Origin: Niastella sp. OAS944
Lineage (GTDB): Bacteria > Bacteroidota > Bacteroidia > Chitinophagales > Chitinophagaceae
DNA length: 64,000 bases
Direction of reading: 5' to 3'
Assembly: GCA_024809215.1 (NCBI GenBank)
Contig: JANUBW010000005.1
Coordinates: 124,001 to 188,000 of the forward strand
The position numbers and the translations under genes are program-made. Of this stretch, positions 35,073 through 44,745 are shown piece by piece. A model generated the notes under the pieces. The model saw only the letters and a list, made by a program, of their open reading frames with translations, was not told where the DNA came from and ran no database searches. Each line of letters opens with the position of its first letter. The first letter of the stretch is position 1.

Positions 35073-36938
35073 TTATTTAATGTACTCCTTTTTTATGCCA
35101 AGTTTTTTCATTTTTGACCTCAATGTAGAAGGGTTGATATTCAGGATCTCGGCGGCTGCCCCGGGCCCCCATATTCTTCCATTGCATTTTATTAATACCG
35201 AAATGATATGGTCTTTTTCATTCTCCGCTATCGTTTTCATAACTGCATCTTCGGAAAAGGCGGATTTGTCATTTTTTTCGACCGTTGGTAATAGTACCTC
35301 TTCAATGACCGTTCCTTTGGCAAGCAGCACACTTCTTTCAATTAAATGCTCCAGCTCACGAATATTGCCCGGCCAGTTGTAGGCCATCATCTTCTTAAGT
35401 ACGTTGTCGGTAATACTGTTGATCTTTTTTCCGGCCTTATGATTATAATGGTCCATAAAATAATAAGCCAGGGCCGGAATATCTTCCCTGCGTTCGCGCA
35501 AAGCCGGCAGCATAATAGGAAACACATTCAGCCGGTAATACAAATCGAGCCTGAAACGTCCTTCGGCAACTTCTTTTTCGAGATTCTTATTAGTGGCTGC
35601 AATAATGCGAACATCAACTTTTATAGTATCCCTGCCCCCTACTCTTTCTATTTCCCGTTCCTGTAAAACCCTTAATAGTTTTACCTGCAGTTCTATGGGC
35701 ATCTCCCCCACTTCATCAAGAAAGAGGGTCCCTTTATCAGCCCGCTCAAATTTGCCAATCCTTTTCTCTAACGCGCCGGTAAAAGCGCCTTTTTCATGTC
35801 CGAATAACTCGCTCTCGATCAATGTGGCAGGCAATGCCGCACAGTTCACTTTAACAAACGGTTTTCCTTTGCGATACGACAGATCGTGAATGCAGTTGGC
35901 TATCTTTTCTTTACCTGTACCGCTTTCGCCCAATATAAGTACGGAAGTATCTGAAGGGGCTACCTGCGAAATATGATCAAATACATTTAATAACAGATGG
36001 CTTTTGCCCACGATGCCTTCAAACCCTTCCCCGCTGTTCACGCGTTCAACTGCTGCTATTTTTGGTAATTGTATTTTAGCCGTCTCATCTATTTCACCCA
36101 GCAGTAAATGCTCCATGGTTTGGGTCATTGCGTACTGAATTCTTTCGAATAGGTCAACCTGTTCATTACCGTAGGCTTCGGGTCTTCGGCTATATAAACA
36201 AAAAGGGAAAGGTTTTTCGTTAGAAATGCGCACAGGCATTTCCATATGAGATTGAAGTTGAAATGTATGGGCAAATAATTTTTTTAAAGAAAGCTGTTTT
36301 AACTCTTCTATTGATCTTCCCGTGATAACGGCCAGTTCGGGTATGCCAATTACCTGGTATTCTTCAAACCCTATTCTTAAAAAGCCTGTTGCTTTATGAA
36401 GTGGTTCTCCTGCTTCATCGAAGCCGGCGGCCAAAAAATCGAATGGGATACAGGTTTGAAGGGCTGTAGCTATTTTCAGCAATTTTTGTGTGTAGGTGCC
36501 GGTATCGGTTATAACTGTTTTTAGCAGTTTACGTAAGTCGGCTTCCCGGCGGTATCGGGCGTCAACGCTGTGTGCATGGCGGTATTTGGCAATTTCAAGG
36601 GCTACCAGCAGGTCTTTTTCCCTGAAAGGTTTTACAAGAAAGCCGTAAGGTTGTGTTTCTTTGGCCGCGTTCAAAATAGTTTCATCTGAGTTGGCCGAGA
36701 GGTAAACAAACGGAATATTATCTGCTGTCAGTTGTTTTGCCAAATCGATACCTGTTTGTTTGCCCTTTAATAAAATATCTAAAAGAACAAAATCGGGTTT
36801 TTTATCAGCGATCAATTCCTGCGCCTGAATAACCGAACGTGCAATACCGGTAATGGTATAACCAGCCTGTTCCAGCAGCAGCCGCAAATAATCGGCTTCT
36901 ACAAACTGATCTTCAACAATAAGGATCTGTTCTTTCAT
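35073..36938 (-). CDS. Response regulator with receiver, GAF-like, sigma-54 AAA+ and Fis domains
   Basis: The product is 621 residues from the ATG at 36938, which lies 4 bp after the kinase stop; the longer frame to 37004 lacks a receiver start and is rejected. Receiver (1-120): ILIVEDQFVEADYL, Asp in FVLLDILLKG, YGFLVKPFREKD. A GAF-like sensory segment follows (about 140-285). The AAA+ domain has GESGTGKEKIANCIHD, the canonical GAFTGA loop and LFLDEVGEMP. The C-terminal Fis HTH is unusual in reading RIWGPGAAAEILNINPSTL. It should activate sigma-54 promoters when phosphorylated by the kinase encoded just upstream. Targets may include the adjacent TonB-type operon or the hydrolase operon; this is inference. 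Confidence 0.92.
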   Translation of the reverse strand: MKEQILIVEDQFVEADYLRLLLEQAGYTITGIARSVIQAQELIADKKPDFVLLDILLKGKQTGIDLAKQLTADNIPFVYLSANSDETILNAAKETQPYGFLVKPFREKDLLVALEIAKYRHAHSVDARYRREADLRKLLKTVITDTGTYTQKLLKIATALQTCIPFDFLAAGFDEAGEPLHKATGFLRIGFEEYQVIGIPELAVITGRSIEELKQLSLKKLFAHTFQLQSHMEMPVRISNEKPFPFCLYSRRPEAYGNEQVDLFERIQYAMTQTMEHLLLGEIDETAKIQLPKIAAVERVNSGEGFEGIVGKSHLLLNVFDHISQVAPSDTSVLILGESGTGKEKIANCIHDLSYRKGKPFVKVNCAALPATLIESELFGHEKGAFTGALEKRIGKFERADKGTLFLDEVGEMPIELQVKLLRVLQEREIERVGGRDTIKVDVRIIAATNKNLEKEVAEGRFRLDLYYRLNVFPIMLPALRERREDIPALAYYFMDHYNHKAGKKINSITDNVLKKMMAYNWPGNIRELEHLIERSVLLAKGTVIEEVLLPTVEKNDKSAFSEDAVMKTIAENEKDHIISVLIKCNGRIWGPGAAAEILNINPSTLRSKMKKLGIKKEYIK

Positions 36939-36942
36939 AAAA

Positions 36943-39192
36943 TTAGTTTGGTTGTTCACTATTATCGTCATCTGTAAAATTGAGCAGAATTTCTGTACCG
37001 CCATTATTGTTCACTTTAAAGCTGGCATCGAGATCATCACTAAGTCCACGCATCAGCTTCATACCCATGGAAGCCTGTTTATTGCTATTGAATGCTGGCG
37101 GCAGCCCAATGCCATTGTCTTTTACAGAAAGCAGATAATGATCGTCTGATGTTTTCTTTAATAAGATATCTATTACGCCTTCCCTGTTACCGGGGAACGC
37201 ATGTTTAAGGGCATTGGTAATGGCTTCGTTTAATATTAACCCCAGCGGAATACAGTGCGATATATTCAATTTTACGGGTTCAATTTGCAGGTTGAATTTG
37301 ACCTTGCGACCGGTTTGAAAACTGTCTTTTAAATAATCGACCAATTCATGAATATAATCGGCCATATTGATGGCCGACATATTTTCTGACTGATATAATT
37401 TCTGATGCACCAGCGACATGGCCTGAATACGTTGCTGGCTTTCTGCAACCGCCTGTATGGCTTCGTTACTTTTTAAATAGGCTGCCTGTGTACCCAGCAA
37501 ACCCATTACCATATGAAAATTGTTTTTAACCCGGTGATGGATCTCCCTTACCAGCCATTCTTTCTCTTCTACCAGCCGTTGCAGCGATTCGTTTTTCTTT
37601 TCAATTTGTTTTTGCTGAACCTGTAGCGCCTGGTTGGTCCGTTGCTTTATGCGGGCGTTGTTTACCAGCAAACCAATTATAACGATAAATAATAAAGCCA
37701 CGCCAATGATCCAGCTGATGGTGTTTCGGACCTTTGTCAACTCATTTTGCTGAAGCTGTTTTTCGTTTTTGAGCAAACGGATGCTTTGCTCTTTTTTCTG
37801 CGTTTCGTATTGGATGGTAAGTTCTTCAATTTGCCGGCTTTTTCTTTCATTGTAAATAGAATCGTTAAGCAGTTCATATAGCCTGAGGTCTTTTACAGCA
37901 GCGGAATGATTGCCTAATGCGGAGTCGGCAGTGAACAGCATCTGATACAATTCTCTCAGGTCTATTATCCGGTCGGCCCCTTTATTGGCCAAAGCGGTAT
38001 CCAGGTAGCCTTTCGCTTTTTTGAATTGGCGGCGTTGCAAATAAAACCGACCGATGTCCATATTGGCGATACAATAGGTTTCATTATCGGGCACCACATT
38101 TCTGTATGATGCGGCCATTGTTAAAAAGTATTGCTCGGCTTTGGGGTATTGTTGCAGGTCATCAAAGCAATACGCATAGCATTGTGCAACAACGGCTTTT
38201 TCCCATACGGCTTTGGGCGGATATACCGCACACAAGCTATCCATCAAAGTAAGCGCGTCCCTGTTCTTTTTTAGTTTTACCAATTGCCTAATGAGAAAGC
38301 GTGCTGTTCTCAGTATCGTTATCTTGTCTTTTTCGTCTATTCTTTTCTCCAATGCTTTCCGGTACCAATAGCTGCTTTCTGCCACGCGGCCCAGTTCATC
38401 ATTCACCAGGGCCAGCTCGCCATAAAATGAGCTTAAAAACAGGCTGTCTTTTTTTTGTTCTGCCGTTTCAACACATTTTGTTGCATATAACAGTGCTTTT
38501 TCGTAAGCCCCGCGGTACCTGGCTAATGAGGAAAGCGTATAATAATCATAGGCAAGGTATTTATCGCCAATTTTACTATTGATGTCAACTATGCGAACCA
38601 ACTCCTTTTCCATCAAATAAGATCTGCCTGTTTGTAAAAGGAATTCTGTCAGGTACGACCGGGCGTAAGCTTCTTTTTCGATATTTCCGGCCTGTGTGTA
38701 CAATTTTATAGCCTTATCAAAATAACCGTCAATTTCGGGGGTATATTCTTTACGCCAGGCTATTTTTCGGGCAAGCCTGAGCCAGGTGCGGGCTTCTCTT
38801 TGCACATCGCCTTTTGCATGATAAATAGCGGCCACCTCAAAAAATCTTTTTTTGCCGCCGGCCGTATCATCTTTGTTAAGATGAGCTTCGCCTACCAGCA
38901 GGGTGCTCTCAAACCAAAACCCTTTTAATTTCAGCGTATCGCTTAACCTAAGGGCGCAGTTAAAAAATTCAGCGGCAGTATCCATCTTATAGTTTTTCCT
39001 GTCGCTGTTCACCTGTAACATGTAGGTCCTTCCCAGTTCGAACAGAATTTCAATACGGTCACTATCCTGTTTACTACCCTGTAGCAGTTTGAACAATTCT
39101 TTTTGGGACAAATTGCGGGGTACCGAACCCTGACCCATTGCCATTAAGGCTGTTATTATAATAAAACATATGCATATAATAGCATTTGGCAT
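36943..39192 (-). CDS. TPR-containing histidine kinase (HisKA_2 type)
   Basis: The product is 749 residues: signal peptide (to about residue 20, MGQG), a periplasmic helical repeat region of TPR type (about 30-470), one membrane helix (ISWIIGVALLFIVIIGLLV, about 515-535), a coiled coil, then HisKA_2 with EIHHRVKNNFHMVMGLLG and an ATPase domain (LGLILNEAITNALKHAFPG, SVKDNGIGLP). This is the usual layout for Bacteroidota TPR sensor kinases paired with a downstream regulator, here starting 4 bp later. The signal is unknown. Upstream is a pair of dyads shared with the divergent hydrolase operon. Confidence 0.9.
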   Translation of the reverse strand: MPNAIICICFIIITALMAMGQGSVPRNLSQKELFKLLQGSKQDSDRIEILFELGRTYMLQVNSDRKNYKMDTAAEFFNCALRLSDTLKLKGFWFESTLLVGEAHLNKDDTAGGKKRFFEVAAIYHAKGDVQREARTWLRLARKIAWRKEYTPEIDGYFDKAIKLYTQAGNIEKEAYARSYLTEFLLQTGRSYLMEKELVRIVDINSKIGDKYLAYDYYTLSSLARYRGAYEKALLYATKCVETAEQKKDSLFLSSFYGELALVNDELGRVAESSYWYRKALEKRIDEKDKITILRTARFLIRQLVKLKKNRDALTLMDSLCAVYPPKAVWEKAVVAQCYAYCFDDLQQYPKAEQYFLTMAASYRNVVPDNETYCIANMDIGRFYLQRRQFKKAKGYLDTALANKGADRIIDLRELYQMLFTADSALGNHSAAVKDLRLYELLNDSIYNERKSRQIEELTIQYETQKKEQSIRLLKNEKQLQQNELTKVRNTISWIIGVALLFIVIIGLLVNNARIKQRTNQALQVQQKQIEKKNESLQRLVEEKEWLVREIHHRVKNNFHMVMGLLGTQAAYLKSNEAIQAVAESQQRIQAMSLVHQKLYQSENMSAINMADYIHELVDYLKDSFQTGRKVKFNLQIEPVKLNISHCIPLGLILNEAITNALKHAFPGNREGVIDILLKKTSDDHYLLSVKDNGIGLPPAFNSNKQASMGMKLMRGLSDDLDASFKVNNNGGTEILLNFTDDDNSEQPN

Positions 39193-39229
39193 GTAGTGAA
39201 ACTTCTTTGTATAAAATTAATACTAATAA

Positions 39230-39277
39230 ACCGTGATATTTCGCGGTTTCGTTACACGCACCGCGAAATATCGCGGT
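39230..39277. promoter_or_regulatory. Twin operator-like dyads between divergent operons
   Basis: Two copies of ACCGCGA-N4-TCGCGGT lie at 39230-39247 (one mismatch, ACCGTGA) and 39260-39277 (perfect). Their centres are 30 bp apart, close to three helical turns. The two copies also pair with each other as an 18-bp inverted repeat with a 12-nt loop. They lie 37 bp upstream of the kinase gene and 92 bp upstream of the hydrolase operon, so a dimeric regulator acting on both is likely. An RNA hairpin role is the alternative. Confidence 0.6.
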
Positions 39278-39369
39278 ACGCTTTTACTTAATCAACAGCA
39301 AGATATTGAACAGTACTCATTTATAAATAAGGCATTGTAATTGGCAATAGGTTCCCATAATTGTTACCT

Positions 39370-40158
39370 ATGGGAAATAATCGTTCCAAAACAGTTGTCT
39401 TTATCACCGGTGCTTTTGTTCATCACAGTTGCTGGGATGAATGGAAAGCTTATTTTGAAAGCAAAGGATACCAAACCATTGCTACGCCCTGGCCACACAA
39501 AAGCGCTTCGGCCGAAGCCTTGCGTAACAGCCATCCCAATAGAGACATTGCGGCTAACCGGCTTCCTGCATTGATAGATCATTATGATAATATTGTAAGG
39601 CAGCTTCCTGAAAAGCCCATTCTCATTGGCCATTCCATTGGCGGGCTTATTGTTCAACTACTGTTACAAAGAGGGTTGGGAGCTGCAGGTATTGCCATAC
39701 ATTCAGTACCGCCGCAAGGCATCATTACTTTCAAATTATCTTTTTTAAAAGCCGGCTGGGGCCCGCTCGGATTTTTTACATCTGTGCGGCAATCCTTTCT
39801 TATGTCTTTCAGCCAATGGAAATACGCATTTACCAATGGAATGGACTGCGATTCACAAAAAGACGCCTATTACAAATACGCCATTCCCGAATCGAAGCTC
39901 ATTGTAAGAGATACCATTACCAAAGCGGCGAAGATCAATTATGAAAATCCGCATGCCCCATTATTGCTTACTGCAGGCAGCGACGACAACACAATACCAG
40001 CTTCCCTCAATTATTCAAATTATAAAAAATACAGGCACAGTAATTCGGTAACGGATTATAAAGAGTTCAAAGGCCGCAATCACTTTGTGCTGGGGCAACC
40101 AACCTGGAAGGAAGATGCGGATCATATTCTTGAATGGATAGACCGTCAACTAGCTTAA
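39370..40158 (+). CDS. Alpha/beta hydrolase, cytoplasmic
   Basis: The product is 262 residues from ATG 39370; a TTG at 39361 would add three residues. The oxyanion region FITGAFVHHSCWDEW and the nucleophile elbow LIGHSIGGLIV (Ser89) fit the alpha/beta hydrolase fold. A late Asp (AGSDDNTIP) and His (KGRNHFVLGQ) complete a triad. There is no signal peptide, unlike the next five products, so it probably acts in the cytoplasm. It is the first gene of the hydrolase operon; the next gene follows 25 bp later. The substrate is unknown. Confidence 0.87.
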   Translation: MGNNRSKTVVFITGAFVHHSCWDEWKAYFESKGYQTIATPWPHKSASAEALRNSHPNRDIAANRLPALIDHYDNIVRQLPEKPILIGHSIGGLIVQLLLQRGLGAAGIAIHSVPPQGIITFKLSFLKAGWGPLGFFTSVRQSFLMSFSQWKYAFTNGMDCDSQKDAYYKYAIPESKLIVRDTITKAAKINYENPHAPLLLTAGSDDNTIPASLNYSNYKKYRHSNSVTDYKEFKGRNHFVLGQPTWKEDADHILEWIDRQLA

Positions 40159-40183
40159 TAAACACACCATAAAAATTTGAAAA

Positions 40184-40933
40184 ATGAAAAATTATCTCTT
40201 TTTATCGGCATTGCTAACCGCCGGCAACCTGTATGCACAGCCGGTTTCAGCCGTTAAGAACGTTGTAATTGTACACGGCGCTTTTGCCGATGGTTCGGGC
40301 TGGGAAAATGTTTATACCATTTTAAGATCGCATGGTTATAATGTAACCATGGTACAAAACCCGCTTTCCTCATTGGAAGACGATGTGGCCGCCACTCAAA
40401 GAGCCCTTGATAAACAGGATGGCCCTACCGTATTGGTTGGCCATTCATGGGGTGGTACCGTAATAACAGCAGCCGGTAATACCGATAAAGTAGCCAGCCT
40501 GGTATACGTAGCGGCATTTGCGCCGGATGCGGGTGAAACTACACTCGACATCATTAAAAAAGAACCACCAGCGCCGGAAAATGGCATCCTTCCACCCGAT
40601 GAAAAAGGATTTGTGTATTACGACAAAGCAAAATTTCATGCAGGCTTCGCCGCTGATGTAAGTAAGGAAAAAGCCGATTTTATGTATGCCTCGCAGGGAC
40701 CTATTGCAGTAAAAGGATTTCTTACACCTGTAACTACACCTGCCTGGAAAACAAAACCAGCGTATGCTATAGTGGCTACTGATGACAAAAGCATCAATCC
40801 CTCATTACAACGAATGATGTATAAAAGAGCCGGGGCCGTTGCAACGGAAGTAAAAGGAAGCCATGTGCTATTTATTTCAAACGCTGCGATGGTTGCACAG
40901 GTGATAGAAACGGCAGCGAAAGGCCGCAAATAA
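40184..40933 (+). CDS. Secreted alpha/beta hydrolase (esterase-like)
   Basis: The product is 249 residues. The signal peptide ends near LYAQ (about residue 19). The fold signature is VIVHGAFADGSGWENV and the nucleophile Ser87 in VLVGHSWGGTVI; the likely acid and His are in VATDDKSINP and VKGSHVLFIS. Close relatives are small esterases or lactonases of the MenH/salicylate-esterase-like group. It is exported and lies between two other hydrolases in a compact operon (gaps of 25 and 27 bp). The substrate cannot be read. Confidence 0.88.
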   Translation: MKNYLFLSALLTAGNLYAQPVSAVKNVVIVHGAFADGSGWENVYTILRSHGYNVTMVQNPLSSLEDDVAATQRALDKQDGPTVLVGHSWGGTVITAAGNTDKVASLVYVAAFAPDAGETTLDIIKKEPPAPENGILPPDEKGFVYYDKAKFHAGFAADVSKEKADFMYASQGPIAVKGFLTPVTTPAWKTKPAYAIVATDDKSINPSLQRMMYKRAGAVATEVKGSHVLFISNAAMVAQVIETAAKGRK

Positions 40934-40960
40934 AATAACCCAACAAACATTTATAATTAT

Positions 40961-41935
40961 ATGAGAACGTACATCCCTGTTTTATTATTTCTATTGGTAT
41001 TTGGTTCAATTGGATGCCAAACCAGTTCGGGAAAACTACCCGCAGCTACTACAACCGAAAGTACTGCTGCTGCTGAAACAATTGCCCCTGCAGCTCCCCC
41101 CGCCAATTTCAAACACGCTACTGCAAAAGTAAACGGTGTTGATGTTCATTATGTGATCGGCGGATCGGGCGAACCGCTGGTATTGATCCATGGCTTTGGA
41201 CAAAACTGGTATATGTGGAACCGGCTGTTGCCCGAGTTCTCTAAAAATTTTACGGTGATAGCGCCCGATCTGCCGGGTGTAGGCGAATCGGGCAAGCCCG
41301 ACAGCGGTTACGATAAGAAAACGCTGGCTTCGTATATCCATGGGTTGGTAAAGCAACTGGGCTACAATAACATAAACCTCGCCGGCCACGATATAGGCCT
41401 CATGGTAGCTTATGCCTATGCCGCGCAATTTTCAACCGAAGTAAAAAAACTGGCGTTGATGGATGCTTTACTGCCAGGTATTGAGCCCGTATGGAGCCAG
41501 GTAAAAGGTTCGGCCTGGTGGTTTGGGTTCTTTGGCTTTCCGCATTCGGGCGAGCTGGTGGCCGGGCAGGAACGTTTGTTCCTAACCAACTTTTGGCCAG
41601 TGGTGGGGCATGTAAAAGACCCATTCACACCTGAAGAGGTGAATGAATTTGTAAGAGCATATTCAGTACAGGGTGGAACCACAGGCGCCTTTCATTGGTT
41701 TGGCGCATTTGAGCAGGATGCAAAGGACAATAAGGAGTTTGCGAAAACCAAATTGAAAATGCCTTTGCTGGCTATGGGCGGCGAATATTTCGGCGCAGCC
41801 TTTCTTGCCGATCACAGTAAGCTTGTTGCTGAAAATGTAAAAGGCTCCAATATCAAAGGCGCCGGGCATTGGATAGTACAGGAAAATACGGCACAGGTAC
41901 AACAAGATCTGCTTAATTTTTTTATGGAGAAATAA
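40961..41935 (+). CDS. Lipoprotein alpha/beta hydrolase, epoxide-hydrolase/dehalogenase-like
   Basis: The product is 324 residues. The lipobox GSIGCQ (Cys19) is followed by an Ala/Thr-rich linker (about 22-48). The catalytic core has LIHGFGQNWYMW, DLPGVGESGKP and NLAGHDIGLMVAY, in which the nucleophile is Asp144, as in epoxide hydrolases and haloalkane dehalogenases. The late His303 is in KGAGHWIVQ. It is anchored in a membrane, probably facing the periplasm. It is 27 bp after the previous gene and 7 bp before the MBL gene. Whether it opens an epoxide or removes a halide is undecided. Confidence 0.87.
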   Translation: MRTYIPVLLFLLVFGSIGCQTSSGKLPAATTTESTAAAETIAPAAPPANFKHATAKVNGVDVHYVIGGSGEPLVLIHGFGQNWYMWNRLLPEFSKNFTVIAPDLPGVGESGKPDSGYDKKTLASYIHGLVKQLGYNNINLAGHDIGLMVAYAYAAQFSTEVKKLALMDALLPGIEPVWSQVKGSAWWFGFFGFPHSGELVAGQERLFLTNFWPVVGHVKDPFTPEEVNEFVRAYSVQGGTTGAFHWFGAFEQDAKDNKEFAKTKLKMPLLAMGGEYFGAAFLADHSKLVAENVKGSNIKGAGHWIVQENTAQVQQDLLNFFMEK

Positions 41936-41942
41936 AAATATC

Positions 41943-42950
41943 ATGAAAAAGCAATTAACCATGACTGCTATTATCTGTATTTCCATTATATTTCATTTAC
42001 CTGTGGCGGCGCAAGATGCACTGCCGCCGCAGGTTCCTATCTGGGATGGAAATACTGTTGAACTGAAATTACATAAGCTGGCAGATGGCGTGTATGCTAT
42101 ACAACCGTCGACAGTTGAAACGGAAACCACCAAAGGTATTCCGCAGGCCACATCGGGCGGGTTCATTGTTGGCGAAAAAGGCGTAATGATAATAGAATGC
42201 TTCTTAAACAAAAAGCTGTACGACCAGGAAATAAAATTGATAAGGTCTGTTACTGATAAGCCCATTCTTTATGCGGTAAACACCAGTGATCATGGCGATC
42301 ATTGCTTTACCAACTATCTGCTGCCACCGGCTACCATCATCATTCAAAATGACTTTGCAAAAGAAAACCTCGCCAAAAATTTTGAGAACATAAAACAATT
42401 CATGATCATGTTATTTGGCAAAGGCAGGGGTATTGAAGAAGCCCGGTACCGTGCTGCGGATATAACCATTGCAAAAAATGATAAGTTAAAGGTTGATTTG
42501 GGTGGCGGCAAGGTGGTTGAACTCATTAATACCGGTACGGCGCAATCGCCGGCAGATCTGTTCGTTTGGCTGCCGTCATCGAAAGTATTTTGGGCGGGCA
42601 ATCCCTTTATTGCAGAAAGTCCTACCATTCCCTGGCTGTTTGATGGGTATTTTCTGGAACCTGCCGATAACCTTAAAAGAATGTACGACCTGTTGCCCGA
42701 CGATGCCATCGTTATTCCAGGTCATGGAAGAATTACCACCAAGGCCGGTATAAAATATACCATCGACTATGTACAATCGCTGAGGCAACAGGTAACTGCT
42801 GCTATACAAAAAGGACAAACCCTTGAACAGGCCAAGCGAACGATAACCATGAAAGAATACGATAAGGGTTACGTTCTTTTCAACTGGCTTCACTTCAATT
42901 TTAACCTGCCAAACGCCTATAAAGACATCAGCGGCAACAAGGAAAAATAA
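41943..42950 (+). CDS. Secreted metallo-beta-lactamase-fold protein with altered metal ligands
   Basis: The product is 335 residues with a signal peptide ending near VAAQ (about residue 24). The fold is clear, but the HxHxDH motif reads SDHGDH (Ser115, His117, Asp119, His120). The second-motif His is replaced by Gln201 (GTAQSPADL), and the bridging Asp is Asn220 (FWAGN). The final His261 is kept (VIPGHGR). So a first zinc site looks lost, while part of a second (Asp119, His120, His261) remains. It may bind one metal or have a changed function. It lies in the hydrolase operon, 7 bp after the lipoprotein hydrolase. Confidence 0.85.
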   Translation: MKKQLTMTAIICISIIFHLPVAAQDALPPQVPIWDGNTVELKLHKLADGVYAIQPSTVETETTKGIPQATSGGFIVGEKGVMIIECFLNKKLYDQEIKLIRSVTDKPILYAVNTSDHGDHCFTNYLLPPATIIIQNDFAKENLAKNFENIKQFMIMLFGKGRGIEEARYRAADITIAKNDKLKVDLGGGKVVELINTGTAQSPADLFVWLPSSKVFWAGNPFIAESPTIPWLFDGYFLEPADNLKRMYDLLPDDAIVIPGHGRITTKAGIKYTIDYVQSLRQQVTAAIQKGQTLEQAKRTITMKEYDKGYVLFNWLHFNFNLPNAYKDISGNKEK

Positions 42951-42981
42951 TACCACAGACCATATTACTTAAAAAATCGTC

Positions 42982-44745
42982 ATGAATAGCTTATTGCTTA
43001 TTCCATGTCTGTTATTTTCATTGCTATTAACGGCACAAAATAAAACAGACCTTATTATTATTAACGGTAAAGTGGCTACCATGGAGAGCCCCGGCGCATT
43101 TAAACAGGCCGTAGCTATTAAAGATGGCATCATTGCCGATGTTGGCACTACTGCATCGATACTTGCGAAGTACAAAACGCCTGCTACTAAAATCATCGAT
43201 GCCAAAGGCCGCACCGTTATTCCCGGGCTGAACGACAGCCATATTCATGTAATACGCGAAGGATTGAACTATAATGCAGAGCTGCGTTGGGACGGCGTTA
43301 CCTCCCTGAAAAGAGCCATGGAAATGCTAAAGGAACAGGCAGCCCGAACACCGCCGGGTGTTTGGATAAAAGTAGTTGGCGGTTGGAATGAATACCAGTT
43401 TGAAGAAAAACGACAACCCACTATTGACGAAATAAATGAAGCCGTACCCGATAAGCCGGTATTTATTACTTACCTGTATGGAAAAGCGTTTGTAAATAAA
43501 AAAGGCATTGAAGTTTTAAAATACGATAGTAACACCCGCTACGAAGGCAGCCTGGTTGAATTAGATAGCAGCGGATCGCCCACCGGTATGTTATATGCAA
43601 AACAAACTCCAAAGGCCATTTATACCACGCTGGCCCTTACAACAAAATTAAATCGGGAAGAACGGTTGAATTCAACCCTTCAGTATTATCACGAATTGAA
43701 TAAGTATGGGTTAACGAGTGTAGTGGATGCCGGAGGCGGTGGCCAGTTTTATCCCGATGATTATTCGGTTGCCATAGAGCTGGCACGTGCCGGAAAGTTA
43801 ACGCTGCGAACTTCCTATTTCCTGTTTGCCCAGGTGGCCGGTAAAGAACTACAGGACTACCAGCATTGGACCAGTTCAGTTAAGCTCAGGCAAAACGATA
43901 ATATGCTTTTGCCATATGGCTATATGGCCGAAGGTGCAGGAGAAAACCTGGTAGCAAGCGCTGCTGATTTTGAAAATTTCCTGGAGCCACGTATTGAGCT
44001 CTCCGATAAAATGGAAGCCGACCTGGAGCCCATTATACGATTGTTTGTACAGAACCACTGGCCATTTCGTTTACATGCTACGTATGGTGAATCAATAGAC
44101 CGGATGCTTACTGTTTTTGAAAAGATAAATAAGGAAATCCCTTTTAATGGTTTACACTGGTTGTTTGACCATGCAGAAACGGTAACCGATTCGGAGTTGC
44201 AACGAATTAAAAAATTAGGCGGCGGTATTGCGGTTCAATTCAGAATGTTTTACCAGGGCGAGCTGTATAAAAAAATGTATGGAACGCCCGATCGCCAGGT
44301 TCCACCCATAAAAAAGATGCTCCGCATGGGTATTCCTGTAGGGCTTGGTACAGATGCTACCAGGATCTCTACTTTTAATCCATGGATCTGCCTGTATTGG
44401 GCAACCACGGGCAAAACAATGGGTGGCGATCAGTTCTGGCCAACCCGGGATGTGCTTACAAGATTTGAAGCCCTGCAGTTATACACGGTGGGTAGTGCAT
44501 GGGTAAGCGGTGATGAGAAGTTAAAAGGTAAAATTGTCAAAGGCCAGTATGCAGATCTAGCAATTATCAGCGAGGATTATTTTTCCATACCTGTTAATGA
44601 TATCAGGAACATTCATTCTCTTCTTACCATTCTAAACGGCAAACCGGTATATGCTACCGGCGACTATTCAAACCTCAACACCGCGCCGCCGCCTGTAATT
44701 CCTGAATGGAGCCCGGTAAAATATTATGGAGGGTATCAAAAATGA
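42982..44745 (+). CDS. Secreted amidohydrolase_3 (YtcJ-like)
   Basis: The product is 587 residues. A signal peptide ends near LTAQ (about residue 19). Family landmarks are LIIINGKVATM, the AKGRTVIPGLNDSHIH segment with the HxH pair, NGLHWLFDHAETV, and LGTDATRISTFNPW with the late Asp. This is the amidohydrolase_3 group, which acts on amides, carbamates and related bonds using one or two metals. It is exported, unlike most relatives. Its stop overlaps the next start (ATGA), so it is translationally coupled to the porin. The substrate is unknown. Confidence 0.9.
   Translation: MNSLLLIPCLLFSLLLTAQNKTDLIIINGKVATMESPGAFKQAVAIKDGIIADVGTTASILAKYKTPATKIIDAKGRTVIPGLNDSHIHVIREGLNYNAELRWDGVTSLKRAMEMLKEQAARTPPGVWIKVVGGWNEYQFEEKRQPTIDEINEAVPDKPVFITYLYGKAFVNKKGIEVLKYDSNTRYEGSLVELDSSGSPTGMLYAKQTPKAIYTTLALTTKLNREERLNSTLQYYHELNKYGLTSVVDAGGGGQFYPDDYSVAIELARAGKLTLRTSYFLFAQVAGKELQDYQHWTSSVKLRQNDNMLLPYGYMAEGAGENLVASAADFENFLEPRIELSDKMEADLEPIIRLFVQNHWPFRLHATYGESIDRMLTVFEKINKEIPFNGLHWLFDHAETVTDSELQRIKKLGGGIAVQFRMFYQGELYKKMYGTPDRQVPPIKKMLRMGIPVGLGTDATRISTFNPWICLYWATTGKTMGGDQFWPTRDVLTRFEALQLYTVGSAWVSGDEKLKGKIVKGQYADLAIISEDYFSIPVNDIRNIHSLLTILNGKPVYATGDYSNLNTAPPPVIPEWSPVKYYGGYQK

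Noticed and set aside
36939..37004. Longer N-terminus for the sigma-54 response regulator
   Set aside because: It overlaps the kinase gene and adds 22 residues before the receiver start; the ATG at 36938 gives the normal receiver N-terminus.
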